Assembly (NCBI GenBank): GCA_016765135.1
Contig: JAESQN010000031.1
Location: 62,001 to 126,000, forward strand
Reading direction: 5' to 3'
Origin: Robiginitomaculum sp.
Lineage (GTDB): Bacteria; Pseudomonadota; Alphaproteobacteria; Caulobacterales; Maricaulaceae
DNA length: 64,000 nucleotides
A program made the translations under genes and the position numbers. Below are positions 1 to 8,604 of the stretch, in pieces (position 1 is the stretch's first letter; every line of letters begins with the position of its first letter). Below the pieces are notes generated by a model. That model saw nothing but the letters and a program-made list of their open reading frames with translations, was not told the DNA's origin and searched no databases.

Positions 1-2
1 CT

Positions 3-1142
3 GTCACCGTAACGGCTTACGGCGACATTGGCGGCATTGGTATTGGCACCAAAGCATTTCATCTTGGCCAACAAGAACCCCGACCGACCAGCGGTTGGAT
101 CGGGAAAATTCTCGATCATTCTGCCCGTTGCCTAGACGGCAGCATACCGCCTCAAGGACATATGTCCGCACCTTTAAAGGCGACACCGCCAAAAAACCGC
201 AAAGCCATTGGCAAAAGGCTCAATACTGGCCTCGCCGCAATTGACAGTTTCCTACCTCTATGCAGAGGCCAGAGGCTTGGGCTGTTTTCCGGCTCCGGAG
301 TTGGCAAATCAACCTTGCTGGCCGACCTGGCCAAAGGCTGTGATGCCGATATTGTTATCCTGGCCCTGATCGGCGAGAGGGGGCGTGAGGTACGCGATTT
401 CACCCAGGACACGCTCGGCCCAAAAGGCATGAAAAAATCCATTGTCTTTGTCGCAACTTCCGACGAGCCGCCCGCGCTGAAGCTCAGGGCCGCTTGGCTG
501 GCAATGGCCAGTGCTGAATATTTCAGGGACCAAGGCAAGCATGTTCTGTTGCTATTTGACAGTCTGACCCGCTTCGCCGAAGCCCACCGCAGTATTGCCC
601 TGAGCGCGGGCGAGACGCCCTCCTTGCGCGCCTTCCCCCCGTCCACATTTGGAGCGCTGGCCCAACTATGCGAACGCGCCGGGCCTGGTCGTGAAGGGCT
701 AGACAAAGAAGGGCAAGAAAAAGAACAGGGCGATATTACGGCTGTGTTCAGCGTGCTGGTGGCTGGCTCCAACATGGAAGAACCCGTTGCTGATATGGTA
801 CGGGGTATATTGGACGGGCATGTGGTGTTGGAACGTAATATTGCCGAGCGGGGCCGCTATCCGGCTATTGATATTCGCCGTAGCGTCTCGCGAGCCTTGC
901 CCGGCTGCGCCTCAGATATTGAAAATGAAAGCCTCCACCATGCGCGGCGCCTCATTGGTGCCTATGAAGATGCCCGCACATTGATCAGCGCCGGGCTTTA
1001 TCAGCCGGGGAGTGACAAGATGCTAGACGAAGCCGTGGAAAAATACGAAAATCTCGACGGATTTGTCTCGCGCAAAAACCTGAAAACCACAGAGGAAGCT
1101 TTTGCGAAATTACGAGAAATATTAAATCCCACAGATGATTAG
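3..1142 (+). CDS. fliI: Flagellar export ATPase FliI (5' end cut by window edge)
   Basis: FliI is the soluble ATPase that energises substrate delivery to the flagellar type III export gate. The frame is open from base 3, so the N-terminal part of the usual ~440-residue protein lies outside the window; the ATG at 162 is internal. The visible part has a Walker A loop (GSGVGKST), a GERGREV segment with the catalytic glutamate, and a Walker B strand (LLLFDSLTRFA), all in the order expected of the F1-beta-like fold. The gene converges on the DUF1217 gene and the two overlap by 4 bp tail to tail. Identification is firm; only the missing start is uncertain. Confidence 0.95.
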   Translation, partial: VTVTAYGDIGGIGIGTKAFHLGQQEPRPTSGWIGKILDHSARCLDGSIPPQGHMSAPLKATPPKNRKAIGKRLNTGLAAIDSFLPLCRGQRLGLFSGSGVGKSTLLADLAKGCDADIVILALIGERGREVRDFTQDTLGPKGMKKSIVFVATSDEPPALKLRAAWLAMASAEYFRDQGKHVLLLFDSLTRFAEAHRSIALSAGETPSLRAFPPSTFGALAQLCERAGPGREGLDKEGQEKEQGDITAVFSVLVAGSNMEEPVADMVRGILDGHVVLERNIAERGRYPAIDIRRSVSRALPGCASDIENESLHHARRLIGAYEDARTLISAGLYQPGSDKMLDEAVEKYENLDGFVSRKNLKTTEEAFAKLREILNPTDD

Positions 1143-1969
1143 ACATTCGACAAAAGTAAGTTTTCTATCCCGGTGCTGCCCAAACCTCCACCTAATATTG
1201 ATAATGCTGTCATGCCACGGGTATTGGCACCGGGGCCGTTATTTACCTGTTCGCGCAACTGAAACCGCCTAATCGCGTCGTCAACAACTTGCGGATCAGA
1301 GAAGATATCAATGCTGTCACTACCAAACAACAGTTTGGCTTTATCAACCAGAATGCCGACTTGCTGGTCAATATCGATCTGGGAAAATGCGGGCGGAAGA
1401 TTAAACGCGCCTTCAAGCACGGCGCGTATTGGCCTTGAACCAAGTGCCCTGAGCCAACCTGTGGTTTGGGTCAGGCCTTGCCCGGCCAAATCGGCCATTT
1501 CTCGTTTGAAATTCATGGCAAGGCGCATGGAATTGTCTACATTGCCAACGGCGGTTTCAAAACCGACAATTAGAAAGTTGTCAACGATTTCGTCGACCCG
1601 CCCGGAAGTGGGAAAAAAACCACCGTCCGCAAAAGAGAACATTTCGGTGAACGCTATATAAGCCGGATTACCGAGCCGGTTGGCGAAACTTTGCGGATCA
1701 AATACGCCTTGGTCTAATATGTTGCGCACAAAAGCCCGTTTGTCCAACTCCTCTCCCAAGCCAAAAGCGCCAAGCGCCACCGACAACAAGCGCCGGTCAG
1801 ACACCAGGTCTTGGGAGGTTTCAACATTGCCAATATTTTCACGAAAATAATCCACATCGCGCTGAATACTTGCCGAGCGGTTAAACAGTTCTTGCTGGCG
1901 CTCTTGTGTGCGCTCTAAAAACCTCCAGCCTGCCAGACCGGAAAAGGGTATAACCGGGTTCAAGTCCAT
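1139..1969 (-). CDS. DUF1217-type flagellar protein
   Basis: A 276-residue protein resembling the alphaproteobacterial DUF1217 family, whose genes sit in flagellar loci and which is often annotated as a flagellar basal-body or FlgF-like protein without a settled function. No signal peptide is visible; the sequence looks soluble and helical with repeated short hydrophobic and acidic stretches. It is the last gene of the flagellin-flaF-flbT-DUF1217 operon: its ATG overlaps the flbT stop by one base, so it is probably translationally coupled to flbT. Family membership is from recall of sequence style and context; a role in flagellar assembly is inferred from the operon. Confidence 0.75.
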   Translation of the reverse strand: MDLNPVIPFSGLAGWRFLERTQERQQELFNRSASIQRDVDYFRENIGNVETSQDLVSDRRLLSVALGAFGLGEELDKRAFVRNILDQGVFDPQSFANRLGNPAYIAFTEMFSFADGGFFPTSGRVDEIVDNFLIVGFETAVGNVDNSMRLAMNFKREMADLAGQGLTQTTGWLRALGSRPIRAVLEGAFNLPPAFSQIDIDQQVGILVDKAKLLFGSDSIDIFSDPQVVDDAIRRFQLREQVNNGPGANTRGMTALSILGGGLGSTGIENLLLSNV

Positions 1970-2406
1970 CAGCCGGTTTTCTGCAAGTCAATATTATGTG
2001 CTGATATGTTCCCATGGGAGAGCATTTGCTGCTCTATAGGCAATACCCGTTTCAGGGTAACAAGAACCGAGTAATAGCGCCCGCGTGCGGCGTCCGTCAT
2101 CGCTTTGGTAATTTGGCTTTCCAAGCTTGTGCCGCTGAAAACTTTGCCGAGCCCCGACAGGCTTGCAAGCAGATCAATCCCGCCGCTTGCCTGCGGCGTA
2201 TCGCCCGACAATATAAGTTGCGCCAGATAATAAGCGCGGCGTACAGGCGTATTTACATCATCAGGATGCAGACAATCACCAAGGCGTAAAACATTGACGC
2301 TATTATCAGGCAGGCGAATTTGCCCGCGCTTCGGGCCATTTTGAACCAGGGCACCGTTTACGAGAAATTTTTCGTCCGCTTTTAAGCTAAGAACCAATCC
2401 GGACAT
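1969..2406 (-). CDS. flbT: Flagellin translation regulator FlbT
   Basis: A 145-residue protein with the FlbT pattern: an N-terminal segment starting SGLVLSLKADEKFLVNGA, then a beta-rich part and a helical C-terminus. In Caulobacter FlbT binds flagellin mRNA and restrains its translation and stability until the hook is complete; in some relatives it acts positively. Here the gene lies two places downstream of flagellin and overlaps flaF upstream and DUF1217 downstream by single bases (TAATG-type junctions), so the set is probably made together. The FlbT/FlaF pair is one of the best pointers to an alphaproteobacterium. Confidence 0.9.
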   Translation of the reverse strand: MSGLVLSLKADEKFLVNGALVQNGPKRGQIRLPDNSVNVLRLGDCLHPDDVNTPVRRAYYLAQLILSGDTPQASGGIDLLASLSGLGKVFSGTSLESQITKAMTDAARGRYYSVLVTLKRVLPIEQQMLSHGNISAHNIDLQKTG

Positions 2407-2801
2407 TATGCTGCCTCCGTTTTGGGTGATTTCATTAAAAATGCCCGTTTTCCTGCTATGACATTATTGTTAACTTCGATCAGTATTTGATGTCCAGCTT
2501 CGCCGCGAAGCACTTTATGTGTATGTTCGCGGGTAAATTCTGCTAAATAAATCAGACTGGATTTTAAATCATCGTTCAGGGCGTTTTCCGGGTTTGTGAT
2601 ATCGAGAAAAATAATATTCCAAAGTCTTGCATTGTCAGCGACCGCCTCACTAAGCGCGCTAATGCCTCCGGGTTTGGCAATGTCCGCGCCTGCTAGGCGA
2701 CCCGTAATATCTGTGAAAATCTTTAGTTCAAGCTCTATATCAGAACCCATTTGTTTTAGTGTATTTGTATAGCCTCTTCTGGCCAGTTCAGATGCACGCA
2801 T
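2406..2801 (-). CDS. flaF: Flagellin synthesis/secretion regulator FlaF
   Basis: A 131-residue helical protein with the FlaF signature: an N-terminal ARRGYTNTLKQMGSDIELEL-like helix, a central LWNIIFLDITNPEN segment and a C-terminal part with several hydrophobic positions. FlaF is needed for flagellin synthesis or secretion and works opposite FlbT. The start is supported by a purine-rich ribosome-binding site (AGGAAGGAAA) about 8 bases upstream. It lies just downstream of the flagellin gene, separated by a perfect hairpin. Confidence 0.88.
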   Translation of the reverse strand: MRASELARRGYTNTLKQMGSDIELELKIFTDITGRLAGADIAKPGGISALSEAVADNARLWNIIFLDITNPENALNDDLKSSLIYLAEFTREHTHKVLRGEAGHQILIEVNNNVIAGKRAFLMKSPKTEAA

Positions 2802-2831
2802 TTTACCAATTTCCTTCCTGGATCGTAGGTG

Positions 2832-2859
2832 GGGTCAGGGCGAAAATACGCCCTGACCC
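2832..2859 (-). terminator. Perfect 11-bp hairpin between flagellin and flaF
   Basis: An inverted repeat with 11 paired bases (GGGTCAGGGCG and its complement) and a 6-base loop starts 20 bases after the flagellin stop. On the flagellin strand it is not followed by a run of T, so it may be a leaky terminator or an mRNA 3'-end stabiliser that sets the flagellin:flaF ratio rather than a full terminator. Confidence 0.6.
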
Positions 2860-2879
2860 ATTTTAGTATTCCCCAAAGC

Positions 2880-4082
2880 CTATCTGAATAATGACAGAAT
2901 TGACTGCGGGGCCTGGTTAGCGATTGAAAGCGCCTGAACGCCCAACTGCTGCTGAACCTGCAAGGACTGCAAGCGGGCAGATGCCTCTTCCAGGTCTGCA
3001 TCCACAAGCGCGCTAATACCGGCCTTCATGCTATCCATCAGGGAGTTGACAAACTCGCCTTGAATTTCAATCCGCTTTTGTGATGAACCGAAATTGGAAG
3101 CCGCATCAACGGCAACCTGCAACATGCCGTCTATTTTAGACAGGGCGTCAGTTGCACCCGCAGCCGTGGAAACATCAAACCCGGCGACATCACCAAGACC
3201 ACCACCAGCAGTACCGTCTTCAGTTTGGCCAAGAATTGCCAAATTCAAGGCAGGTGCGCCTGTTGCATTATTGATTGTAACCACGGAATTTGTTGCGGTC
3301 GGGTCTGCAACATTTGAGATATCAACGGTAACACCGGTAATATTAGCTGCATCGATAGCGGCCTTAATACCTGCAGTAACATCATTAAGCGTATCGCCTG
3401 CGCGTGCTACATAGTTAATGGTATCGGCACCAACTGTAAATGAATAGCTGTCGCCTTCAGACGTTTCACCTGCAGTAAATGTCATTGTGCCGCTTGCACC
3501 GCCTGCAATTGTTGCGCCGCTGACCGCTACAGAAGTTGCACCGGCAATAGTCGCACCAGCTCCCAGCGTTAGAGCGCTTGTTTCAAGGCTGGAACGGCTG
3601 ACATTGATATTGCTCGCCGTTACCGTACCGTCAGAGGCACGGTCAAGCGAAGATAGCACATTGATAGAACCGCCGCCTTGCAACAGGTTTTGGCCGTTAA
3701 ATTGTGCGGCCCCTACAATAGAATTGACCTGATCACGCAAAGCGCTGACGTCGGTCTGGATTTTTGAGCGGTCAACATTGTCTTCTTGCGCAGATACAAT
3801 GAGGGATTTCATTTCTATAAGCAACTCTGTCACTTGCTCAGACGCAGCACGGGCCACGCCGACGGTTGCAGAACCAAGGTTCAAAGTGTCAGAGATTTGA
3901 TCAAAACTCGCCACATCAGCCGACATAACAGTTGCTATCGCAAAAACCGCCGCATTATCTTTGGCGTTTGCAACTTTTTTACCGGTTGAAATTTCACTTT
4001 GTACCTGACCCAAATTCTTGTTGACTCCGCGAAGAGTTTCAAGAGCGACCATGGCGCTGGTGTTTGTTAAAATACTAGACAT
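2880..4082 (-). CDS. Flagellin
   Basis: A 400-residue flagellin, the filament subunit. The N-terminal D0/D1 region (about residues 1-150) has the conserved pattern ending in a FNGQNLL motif, and the C-terminal D1/D0 region (about 320-400) ends ANQAPQSILSLFR, as in alphaproteobacterial flagellins. The middle (about 155-310) is rich in Ala, Thr, Gly and Ser and is the surface-exposed variable part, a plausible glycosylation target given the sugar genes nearby. The gene heads the operon with flaF, flbT and DUF1217. Only one flagellin gene is present in the window; others may exist elsewhere. Confidence 0.95.
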   Translation of the reverse strand: MSSILTNTSAMVALETLRGVNKNLGQVQSEISTGKKVANAKDNAAVFAIATVMSADVASFDQISDTLNLGSATVGVARAASEQVTELLIEMKSLIVSAQEDNVDRSKIQTDVSALRDQVNSIVGAAQFNGQNLLQGGGSINVLSSLDRASDGTVTASNINVSRSSLETSALTLGAGATIAGATSVAVSGATIAGGASGTMTFTAGETSEGDSYSFTVGADTINYVARAGDTLNDVTAGIKAAIDAANITGVTVDISNVADPTATNSVVTINNATGAPALNLAILGQTEDGTAGGGLGDVAGFDVSTAAGATDALSKIDGMLQVAVDAASNFGSSQKRIEIQGEFVNSLMDSMKAGISALVDADLEEASARLQSLQVQQQLGVQALSIANQAPQSILSLFR

Positions 4083-4262
4083 AGGTTTTTTCCATTATTA
4101 TCCTTTGGCAAACCTGCCGCAGGTGATTGAATAAAAGCCTCCCCCACCATGGGAAAAGCAAAGACCAAACATTAAATGTGTTCGGCCACCTATCATCCTG
4201 ATAAATTCTGCTAATACAGAACAACCCTCTTGAGTTGTAAATATATATATTGCATGCAATGG

Positions 4263-4278
4263 CTAACATACTCTTAAC
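4263..4278 (+). promoter_or_regulatory. Possible CtrA-like box upstream of flagellin
   Basis: CTAA-N7-TTAAC, one mismatch from the CtrA consensus TTAA-N7-TTAAC. It lies about 180 bases upstream of the flagellin start, just past the flgN stop. Such near matches also occur by chance in AT-rich spacers. Confidence 0.25.
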
Positions 4279-4286
4279 ACGCTCTA

Positions 4287-4685
4287 TTAAAATGCTTTTT
4301 CGCTGGACGCTGGTTCTTCTTCAAAAGAGAGCGCTCTACCCTGTCTGCCATATGCGCCCACTTGCACTTCTTTGTTCTCCAGCAGTAAAATACGTTCATG
4401 TACAGATTTAACGCCGTTGGCAATGCCGCGAAGCAAGAGGCCGTTTTCTATACTCAGGCTTTTAAGATGCGCCAGGCGAGGGGCTAAATACGGTCTATAT
4501 TTTTGGGCAATTGCGTTTGCGTCTATACTGCCCATGACGATTGCTAGCGATTTTATTTTCTCCGCCTTCAAGGTTGAAGACTGGTCTATAGTATTGAATT
4601 TACCAGCGCGGAGCATTTTAATTTCCGCTTTTAAAATTGATATCAGTTCAGATATTTCCCGGTTACAATCTGCCAAGCTCACCAT
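4287..4685 (-). CDS. flgN: FlgN-like flagellar export chaperone
   Basis: A 132-residue, largely helical protein of the size and heptad character of FlgN, the cytoplasmic chaperone that holds hook-junction proteins FlgK and FlgL before export. The first half (about residues 5-60) can form a coiled coil, followed by a second long helix near residues 80-115. The gene overlaps the upstream flgJ-type gene by 23 bases, so the two are co-transcribed. No catalytic motif is expected. FlgN is poorly conserved, so the call leans on length, helical pattern and position. Confidence 0.7.
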   Translation of the reverse strand: MVSLADCNREISELISILKAEIKMLRAGKFNTIDQSSTLKAEKIKSLAIVMGSIDANAIAQKYRPYLAPRLAHLKSLSIENGLLLRGIANGVKSVHERILLLENKEVQVGAYGRQGRALSFEEEPASSEKAF

Positions 4686-4986
4686 TATTGTCTTCCTTTT
4701 GGGTTATGTAGGCTGAAATTTTCTCAGCAATGCCAAAGCCGCCATTATTTGTAATGTCTTTGGCCAGCTCTTCGAGATAAAATTGCGTAAAACTTTCTAC
4801 AGATTTTCCGCCGCCCGAAGTAAGCGCGTCTGCCAGGCCGCTAAATTGCAACATTTGGGCGATAAAGGCGGCCTCGAACTCGCGAGCCGACTTTAAGGCC
4901 GCGTCTGGTTCAGGCAAAACAAGGTCGCGCCGCATCTCCAGTGTTTTCTGGTTGGTTGAGGTCAAGGCATGTGAAGAATCTATCAT
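4663..4986 (-). CDS. flgJ: FlgJ-type rod-binding protein (rod-cap domain only)
   Basis: A 107-residue protein matching the N-terminal rod-binding domain of FlgJ; the stretch AREFEAAFIAQMLQFSGL is diagnostic. FlgJ caps the growing rod. The muramidase domain found in enterobacterial FlgJ is absent, as is usual in alphaproteobacteria. An ATG at 4986 (MIDSSH) is preferred over a GTG 21 bases upstream, because the longer version runs towards the CtrA-type box at 5010-5025. The gene diverges from fliK and is followed by flgN, which it overlaps. Confidence 0.82.
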   Translation of the reverse strand: MIDSSHALTSTNQKTLEMRRDLVLPEPDAALKSAREFEAAFIAQMLQFSGLADALTSGGGKSVESFTQFYLEELAKDITNNGGFGIAEKISAYITQKEDNNGELGRL

Positions 4987-5009
4987 GGCATGAAGAATAT
5001 ATAACACAC

Positions 5010-5025
5010 GTTAATGTTGAGTTAA
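5010..5025 (-). promoter_or_regulatory. Perfect CtrA-type box between flgJ and fliK
   Basis: On the minus strand the site reads TTAA-CTCAACA-TTAAC, an exact match to the alphaproteobacterial CtrA consensus TTAA-N7-TTAAC. It sits midway in the 62-base divergent spacer, about 24 bases from each start codon. CtrA activates or represses flagellar genes in this class, so control of both divergent operons is plausible. Confidence 0.6.
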
Positions 5026-5048
5026 GTATATTCATCTATTTCCCACCT

Positions 5049-6398
5049 ATGAACAATTCATTTCCCCAACAATCCTTTGCAACCCCCACAACGGCCAGGC
5101 ACCCTACTGAGCTGCAAGCCGTTTCTACACCCCAACCAGATACCAGCAAACGAAATAACGATAGCGAAGTCAGGGAGGGTTTGCCAGCCGCAAATCTTGC
5201 TGGCAAAGAGGAATTTGCCGCAGTCTTGGTCAATTTGGAAAATCCGTTTGCGATCAAAGAAATGCCGCCTGCACTCACACCGAAAAATGCATCTGTGCAA
5301 GACAACCGTGGACTTGATATAAGTGTTGCAGAACCGATTTTACCAAATTCAAATTTATATAATCATAACACAACCCTATCTGGGCAGGGCGAGGGCGAAG
5401 CGGCAGAAACAAAACAAAACACAAAGAGCGCCATAGCATATGTGGGAAACATCTTGCTTGCTGGAAATGAAAACACACATGCTCCGGCACCGACAATTGT
5501 GCCAAGCCCAAGCAGGCATATACAGGCACTTGAAAACACTGTGTTGGCATTGCCTGTACCAGAAAATACCCGCCGCAGTGTTTTGGGGCCAGAGATTGCC
5601 AACATAGCCAATATACCCCTGCCTGCTTTTTTGTCCAAGCTGCCACACACACACACCGCAACCACATCATCACCAAAAACCGATATTGATACAAAACTTG
5701 AAGGCGGCAAGCCTGATAGAAGCCAGATTGTCATAAATACGGTAAACCCTATACAATTGGCGGCCCTGGATTTAACAATCCCGGATATGAAAATTGCTCA
5801 ACAACCCGCTAGCAATACTGAAACAATACTTTTACAATCTACATCTTTCTCCATTACCGAGAAATCTTCTAGCTTGCCGATAACTGGTTTTCAGCCTGTC
5901 TCACCAAAGCAAAGTCAACTCATAATAACGCAAATTGGGGAAGCCCTTGCGGGGCAGATAACCAATAAAACCTCCGCTGCAAGCGACAAAGCTGGCAATA
6001 CACTCATGCCTGTTTTGGTGCAGTTATCGCCAGCCGAACTTGGCCGGGTACAAATTCAGTTCAGTTTTAATGCCAATGAACGCATTACGGCGAATATAAT
6101 TGCCGAAAACCCGGAAACGGGTGCATTGCTAAAACAAAAATCCGACTTGCTTTTCACTCAGCTCAAGCTCGGTGGGTTTGTCAATATTGATCTAAGTTTT
6201 GAGACAAAGAACGAAAACAATTTTTCAAACCTTGGCTCAGGCAACTCAAAAAACCAAAATCCGCGAATTGAGCAACACACACCGGAAAACCTCTCCGGAA
6301 ATGAAGCGCATGACAAACAACAAAGTAACATCCAAAAACCACATGCCGCTCGCACAAATGCGCATATAATTACAGACCAGTTGGACATCACATTATAG
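5049..6398 (+). CDS. fliK: Flagellar hook-length control protein FliK
   Basis: A 449-residue protein in two parts. Residues 1 to about 300 are low-complexity, rich in Pro, Thr, Asn and Ser, like the ruler part of FliK. The C-terminal part holds the conserved Flg_hook domain, with LMPVLVQLSPAELGRVQIQF followed by a segment ending LGGFVNIDLSF. FliK measures the hook and switches export from hook to filament substrates. The ATG at 5049 (MNNSFPQQ) is chosen because an earlier GTG at 4941 would overlap the divergent flgJ gene and the CtrA-type box. flgD follows after 9 bases, so the two form an operon. Confidence 0.88.
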   Translation: MNNSFPQQSFATPTTARHPTELQAVSTPQPDTSKRNNDSEVREGLPAANLAGKEEFAAVLVNLENPFAIKEMPPALTPKNASVQDNRGLDISVAEPILPNSNLYNHNTTLSGQGEGEAAETKQNTKSAIAYVGNILLAGNENTHAPAPTIVPSPSRHIQALENTVLALPVPENTRRSVLGPEIANIANIPLPAFLSKLPHTHTATTSSPKTDIDTKLEGGKPDRSQIVINTVNPIQLAALDLTIPDMKIAQQPASNTETILLQSTSFSITEKSSSLPITGFQPVSPKQSQLIITQIGEALAGQITNKTSAASDKAGNTLMPVLVQLSPAELGRVQIQFSFNANERITANIIAENPETGALLKQKSDLLFTQLKLGGFVNIDLSFETKNENNFSNLGSGNSKNQNPRIEQHTPENLSGNEAHDKQQSNIQKPHAARTNAHIITDQLDITL

Positions 6399-6407
6399 GA
6401 GAGAGAA

Positions 6408-6839
6408 ATGGATATCAACAAAACCATAAACCTGCTGCAAAGCCAAATGCAAAACACCCCGACAGGTTTTTCTAAAGAACAAAGCCTTCCCAAAACCACG
6501 CCCGAAACCACGGCAGGCGGGGAGGAAGCATCAGTGAAAACAAACGGTACAAATTCAGACACAACCAATACAGCCAACCCACAGCAAACTACGGGCGCAG
6601 AATTTTCAACTTTTTTGACATTGCTGACGGCGCAGATTAGAAACCAGGATCCGCTGGCTCCGCTGGACTCGACGCAATTTGTGGAGCAACTCGCGACATT
6701 TTCCAATTTGGAATTACAGGCGAAGGGCAATCAATCCCTGGAGCTTATCTCCGCCCTTTTAGCCCGCCAAATTGAACTGCTCACACCAAGTGAAGAGCCA
6801 GAAACGGGCCCGGCCAGCGCAATTGACACGGCCGCATAA
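6408..6839 (+). CDS. flgD: Hook-capping protein FlgD (short form)
   Basis: FlgD forms the scaffold cap for hook assembly. The 143-residue product has a low-complexity N-terminus (residues 1-60) and then the conserved FlgD core: FSTFLTLLTAQIRNQDPLAP followed by STQFVEQLATFSNLEL. It ends soon after, so the C-terminal tudor-like and Ig-like domains of the ~220-residue enterobacterial protein are absent, as in several alphaproteobacteria. A strong AGGAGAGAG ribosome-binding site precedes the ATG. It converges on fliL1 with a 3-base gap. Confidence 0.9.
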   Translation: MDINKTINLLQSQMQNTPTGFSKEQSLPKTTPETTAGGEEASVKTNGTNSDTTNTANPQQTTGAEFSTFLTLLTAQIRNQDPLAPLDSTQFVEQLATFSNLELQAKGNQSLELISALLARQIELLTPSEEPETGPASAIDTAA

Positions 6840-6842
6840 CGC

Positions 6843-7421
6843 CTATTGGTCTTGGCGCATTAAATCCAAAATCAGGACATTGTTCACACCGTCTTTCATT
6901 ACACTTTGACTTGCATCCAACAAAGCCCCCCGCAATTTGTCATATGTAGCCGCGCTGGTTAAATCATCAGAAAATGCGCCTTCATGCGACAGTGCAAGTA
7001 GTTCTCGCATGATTGCGTCGCGTAATTTTGGCTCCAGTGTATAGGCGTTTTGCGGAGCATCTTTTCCTAGCTCCAGGTTTATGTTCAATAAAACCAGAGA
7101 CCGGATTTTCCCATTGCCCATGATGGGAACAACAAATTGGCGTTTGAACTTCATATAGGTAATGTCATTTGCGTAAGCCGAACTTTCCTCGTCTTTACCG
7201 TCCTTCCCCTTTTTCTTTTTCTTCTTTTTTTTGTCCTTTTTACCGCCTGCCTTATCTTTCTTTTTGGCGGATTTTTTCTTGTCAGATGCTGTGGTTTTGG
7301 ACTTGCTGGATATGTCTTCACCAGACCCGGCCGCCGCTTTATTACGTAAAAAATCAGCACCAACCCCACCCAGCACAATAGCAAGGATCAAGGAGACCGG
7401 GAATAAAATTTTCTTGATCAT
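6843..7421 (-). CDS. fliL: FliL-like basal-body protein with lysine-rich spacer (copy 1)
   Basis: A 192-residue single-pass inner-membrane protein: one N-terminal transmembrane helix (about residues 5-24), a spacer of about 50 residues dominated by Lys (about 40-77, with a run of eight Lys), then a FliL-type periplasmic domain ending NVLILDLMRQDQ. FliL stabilises stator units around the motor. It is the last gene of the fliM-motA-...-flgH operon, 8 bases after flgH. A second FliL lies at 24588-25106, so the cell has at least two. The charged spacer is unusual. Confidence 0.8.
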   Translation of the reverse strand: MIKKILFPVSLILAIVLGGVGADFLRNKAAAGSGEDISSKSKTTASDKKKSAKKKDKAGGKKDKKKKKKKKGKDGKDEESSAYANDITYMKFKRQFVVPIMGNGKIRSLVLLNINLELGKDAPQNAYTLEPKLRDAIMRELLALSHEGAFSDDLTSAATYDKLRGALLDASQSVMKDGVNNVLILDLMRQDQ

Positions 7422-7429
7422 AGTTTGTC

Positions 7430-8176
7430 CTAAAACGGCAATATTTTGTCAATAAATTTACTGCCCGGTTTTTCTTCTGTCGTGCGTGTAATTTGACCCC
7501 GGCCACCGTAAAAGATTTTGGCGTCCGCGATCTTGTCATAAGTAATTGTGTTGAGGCGCGAAATATCCGCAATGCGTATAACCCCGGACACTTGCAAATA
7601 ACGTAGCTCATTATTGACCATGATTTCCTGACGTCCGATCAGGCTTAAATACCCATTGGGCAACACGGCATTAACCCGCGCAGCCAGGCGCAGTGTCAGC
7701 CTTTCCCTGCGCGAAATATTTCCCTGGCCAGACAGATTCCTACCGCTGGTTAAATCCACGGCGGGGCTCAAACTTGCCCCGGCTGGCAGGACTTTAGCAA
7801 CCAGTTCGGGAATACCAAAGAATGAGGATATTTCCAGGTTCTTCTGGGTGCTGTAATCTGTCGTGACCGTGTTTTGCAACTGGGCTTCATCGTCAATATC
7901 AATCTCCACCGTCAATATATCGCCGAGTTGGCTGGCGCGCCTGTCACCAAAAAGAGACTTGGGAGAAGAACTCCAAAGCGATGTCATTTGTGAAGCCGGG
8001 CGCTGTGAAAAGCGGTCTTTTATATGTTCTGGCTTTGGCGCAGTGTTGGCCGTTAAAGATGCAGACGGTTGTTCCTGCCAGTTTTTTGGCAAGGCTTTGG
8101 GGAGTTTTAAATCCTTTGACGATGCGCAAGCCGATAATACAATTACGCAAAAAGCTGGCAACATGAAATGTCTCAT
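7430..8176 (-). CDS. flgH: Flagellar L-ring lipoprotein FlgH
   Basis: FlgH builds the outer-membrane L ring. The 248-residue precursor starts with a lipoprotein signal; the lipobox LSAC puts the lipidated cysteine at residue 17. The mature part has the FlgH hallmarks SLFGDRRASQLGDILTVEI and, near the C-terminus, an ISGVIR-like segment (here LQVSGVIRIADISRLNTITY). The start overlaps the flgA stop by 4 bases and fliL1 follows 8 bases after its stop. Confidence 0.95.
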   Translation of the reverse strand: MRHFMLPAFCVIVLSACASSKDLKLPKALPKNWQEQPSASLTANTAPKPEHIKDRFSQRPASQMTSLWSSSPKSLFGDRRASQLGDILTVEIDIDDEAQLQNTVTTDYSTQKNLEISSFFGIPELVAKVLPAGASLSPAVDLTSGRNLSGQGNISRRERLTLRLAARVNAVLPNGYLSLIGRQEIMVNNELRYLQVSGVIRIADISRLNTITYDKIADAKIFYGGRGQITRTTEEKPGSKFIDKILPF

Positions 8177-8604
8177 CCGTTCACCTCCACGAGATCGTTG
8201 GCTATAACAATAGCGGTTATTTTTTTACGTGAACTTGTATTCATTACGGTGATGGTTTCGCCCTTGGCGCCGGCTTGCAAAGCCCGTCCTTTTGCCGATA
8301 ACCGCATTGCGCCAAATGTGTAGACCATGCTGACTTGCGAATTTCGTTTGACCAAAACTGGCGCACTCAGATAATGGGCCTCAACCTTGTGGCCCGCATA
8401 AACCGTCCTTGTCAATTGCTGACCGATATAGCTATTACGCACAGAAACCATATCTTCGTCTGCACCTGGCTTAATCGAAACATTGCTATTGGTTAAAATT
8501 GTTCCGCGCTTTAAAATCATATTGGCCGTAATGTCCGCCGCCCATGCCTGGGCCGGAAAACAAAGGGAAACTAAACACAAGGCAAAAAAGAATGTGGTTT
8601 TCAT
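8173..8604 (-). CDS. flgA: P-ring assembly chaperone FlgA
   Basis: FlgA is the periplasmic chaperone for P-ring subunit FlgI. The 143-residue precursor has a Sec signal peptide cleaved near AWAADI (about residue 22), followed by a SAF-like domain with the typical ILKRGTILTNSNV and IGQQLTRTVYAGHKVE segments. It is shorter than the ~220-residue enterobacterial form, as is common in alphaproteobacteria that lack the N-terminal domain. The start overlaps the flgG stop by one base and the stop overlaps flgH by four. Confidence 0.9.
   Translation of the reverse strand: MKTTFFFALCLVSLCFPAQAWAADITANMILKRGTILTNSNVSIKPGADEDMVSVRNSYIGQQLTRTVYAGHKVEAHYLSAPVLVKRNSQVSMVYTFGAMRLSAKGRALQAGAKGETITVMNTSSRKKITAIVIANDLVEVNG

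Noticed and set aside
152-775. A 207-codon minus-strand frame opposite fliI
   Set aside because: It lies wholly within fliI, which has all expected ATPase motifs; the antisense frame shows none.
5275-5734. Open frames opposite fliK with Cys- and Trp-rich translations
   Set aside because: Shadows of the low-complexity fliK coding strand; no family resemblance and no ribosome-binding site.
7137-7455. Plus-strand frames with Phe- and Leu-rich translations resembling a membrane protein
   Set aside because: They are the complement of the lysine codons in fliL copy 1; the hydrophobicity is an artefact.
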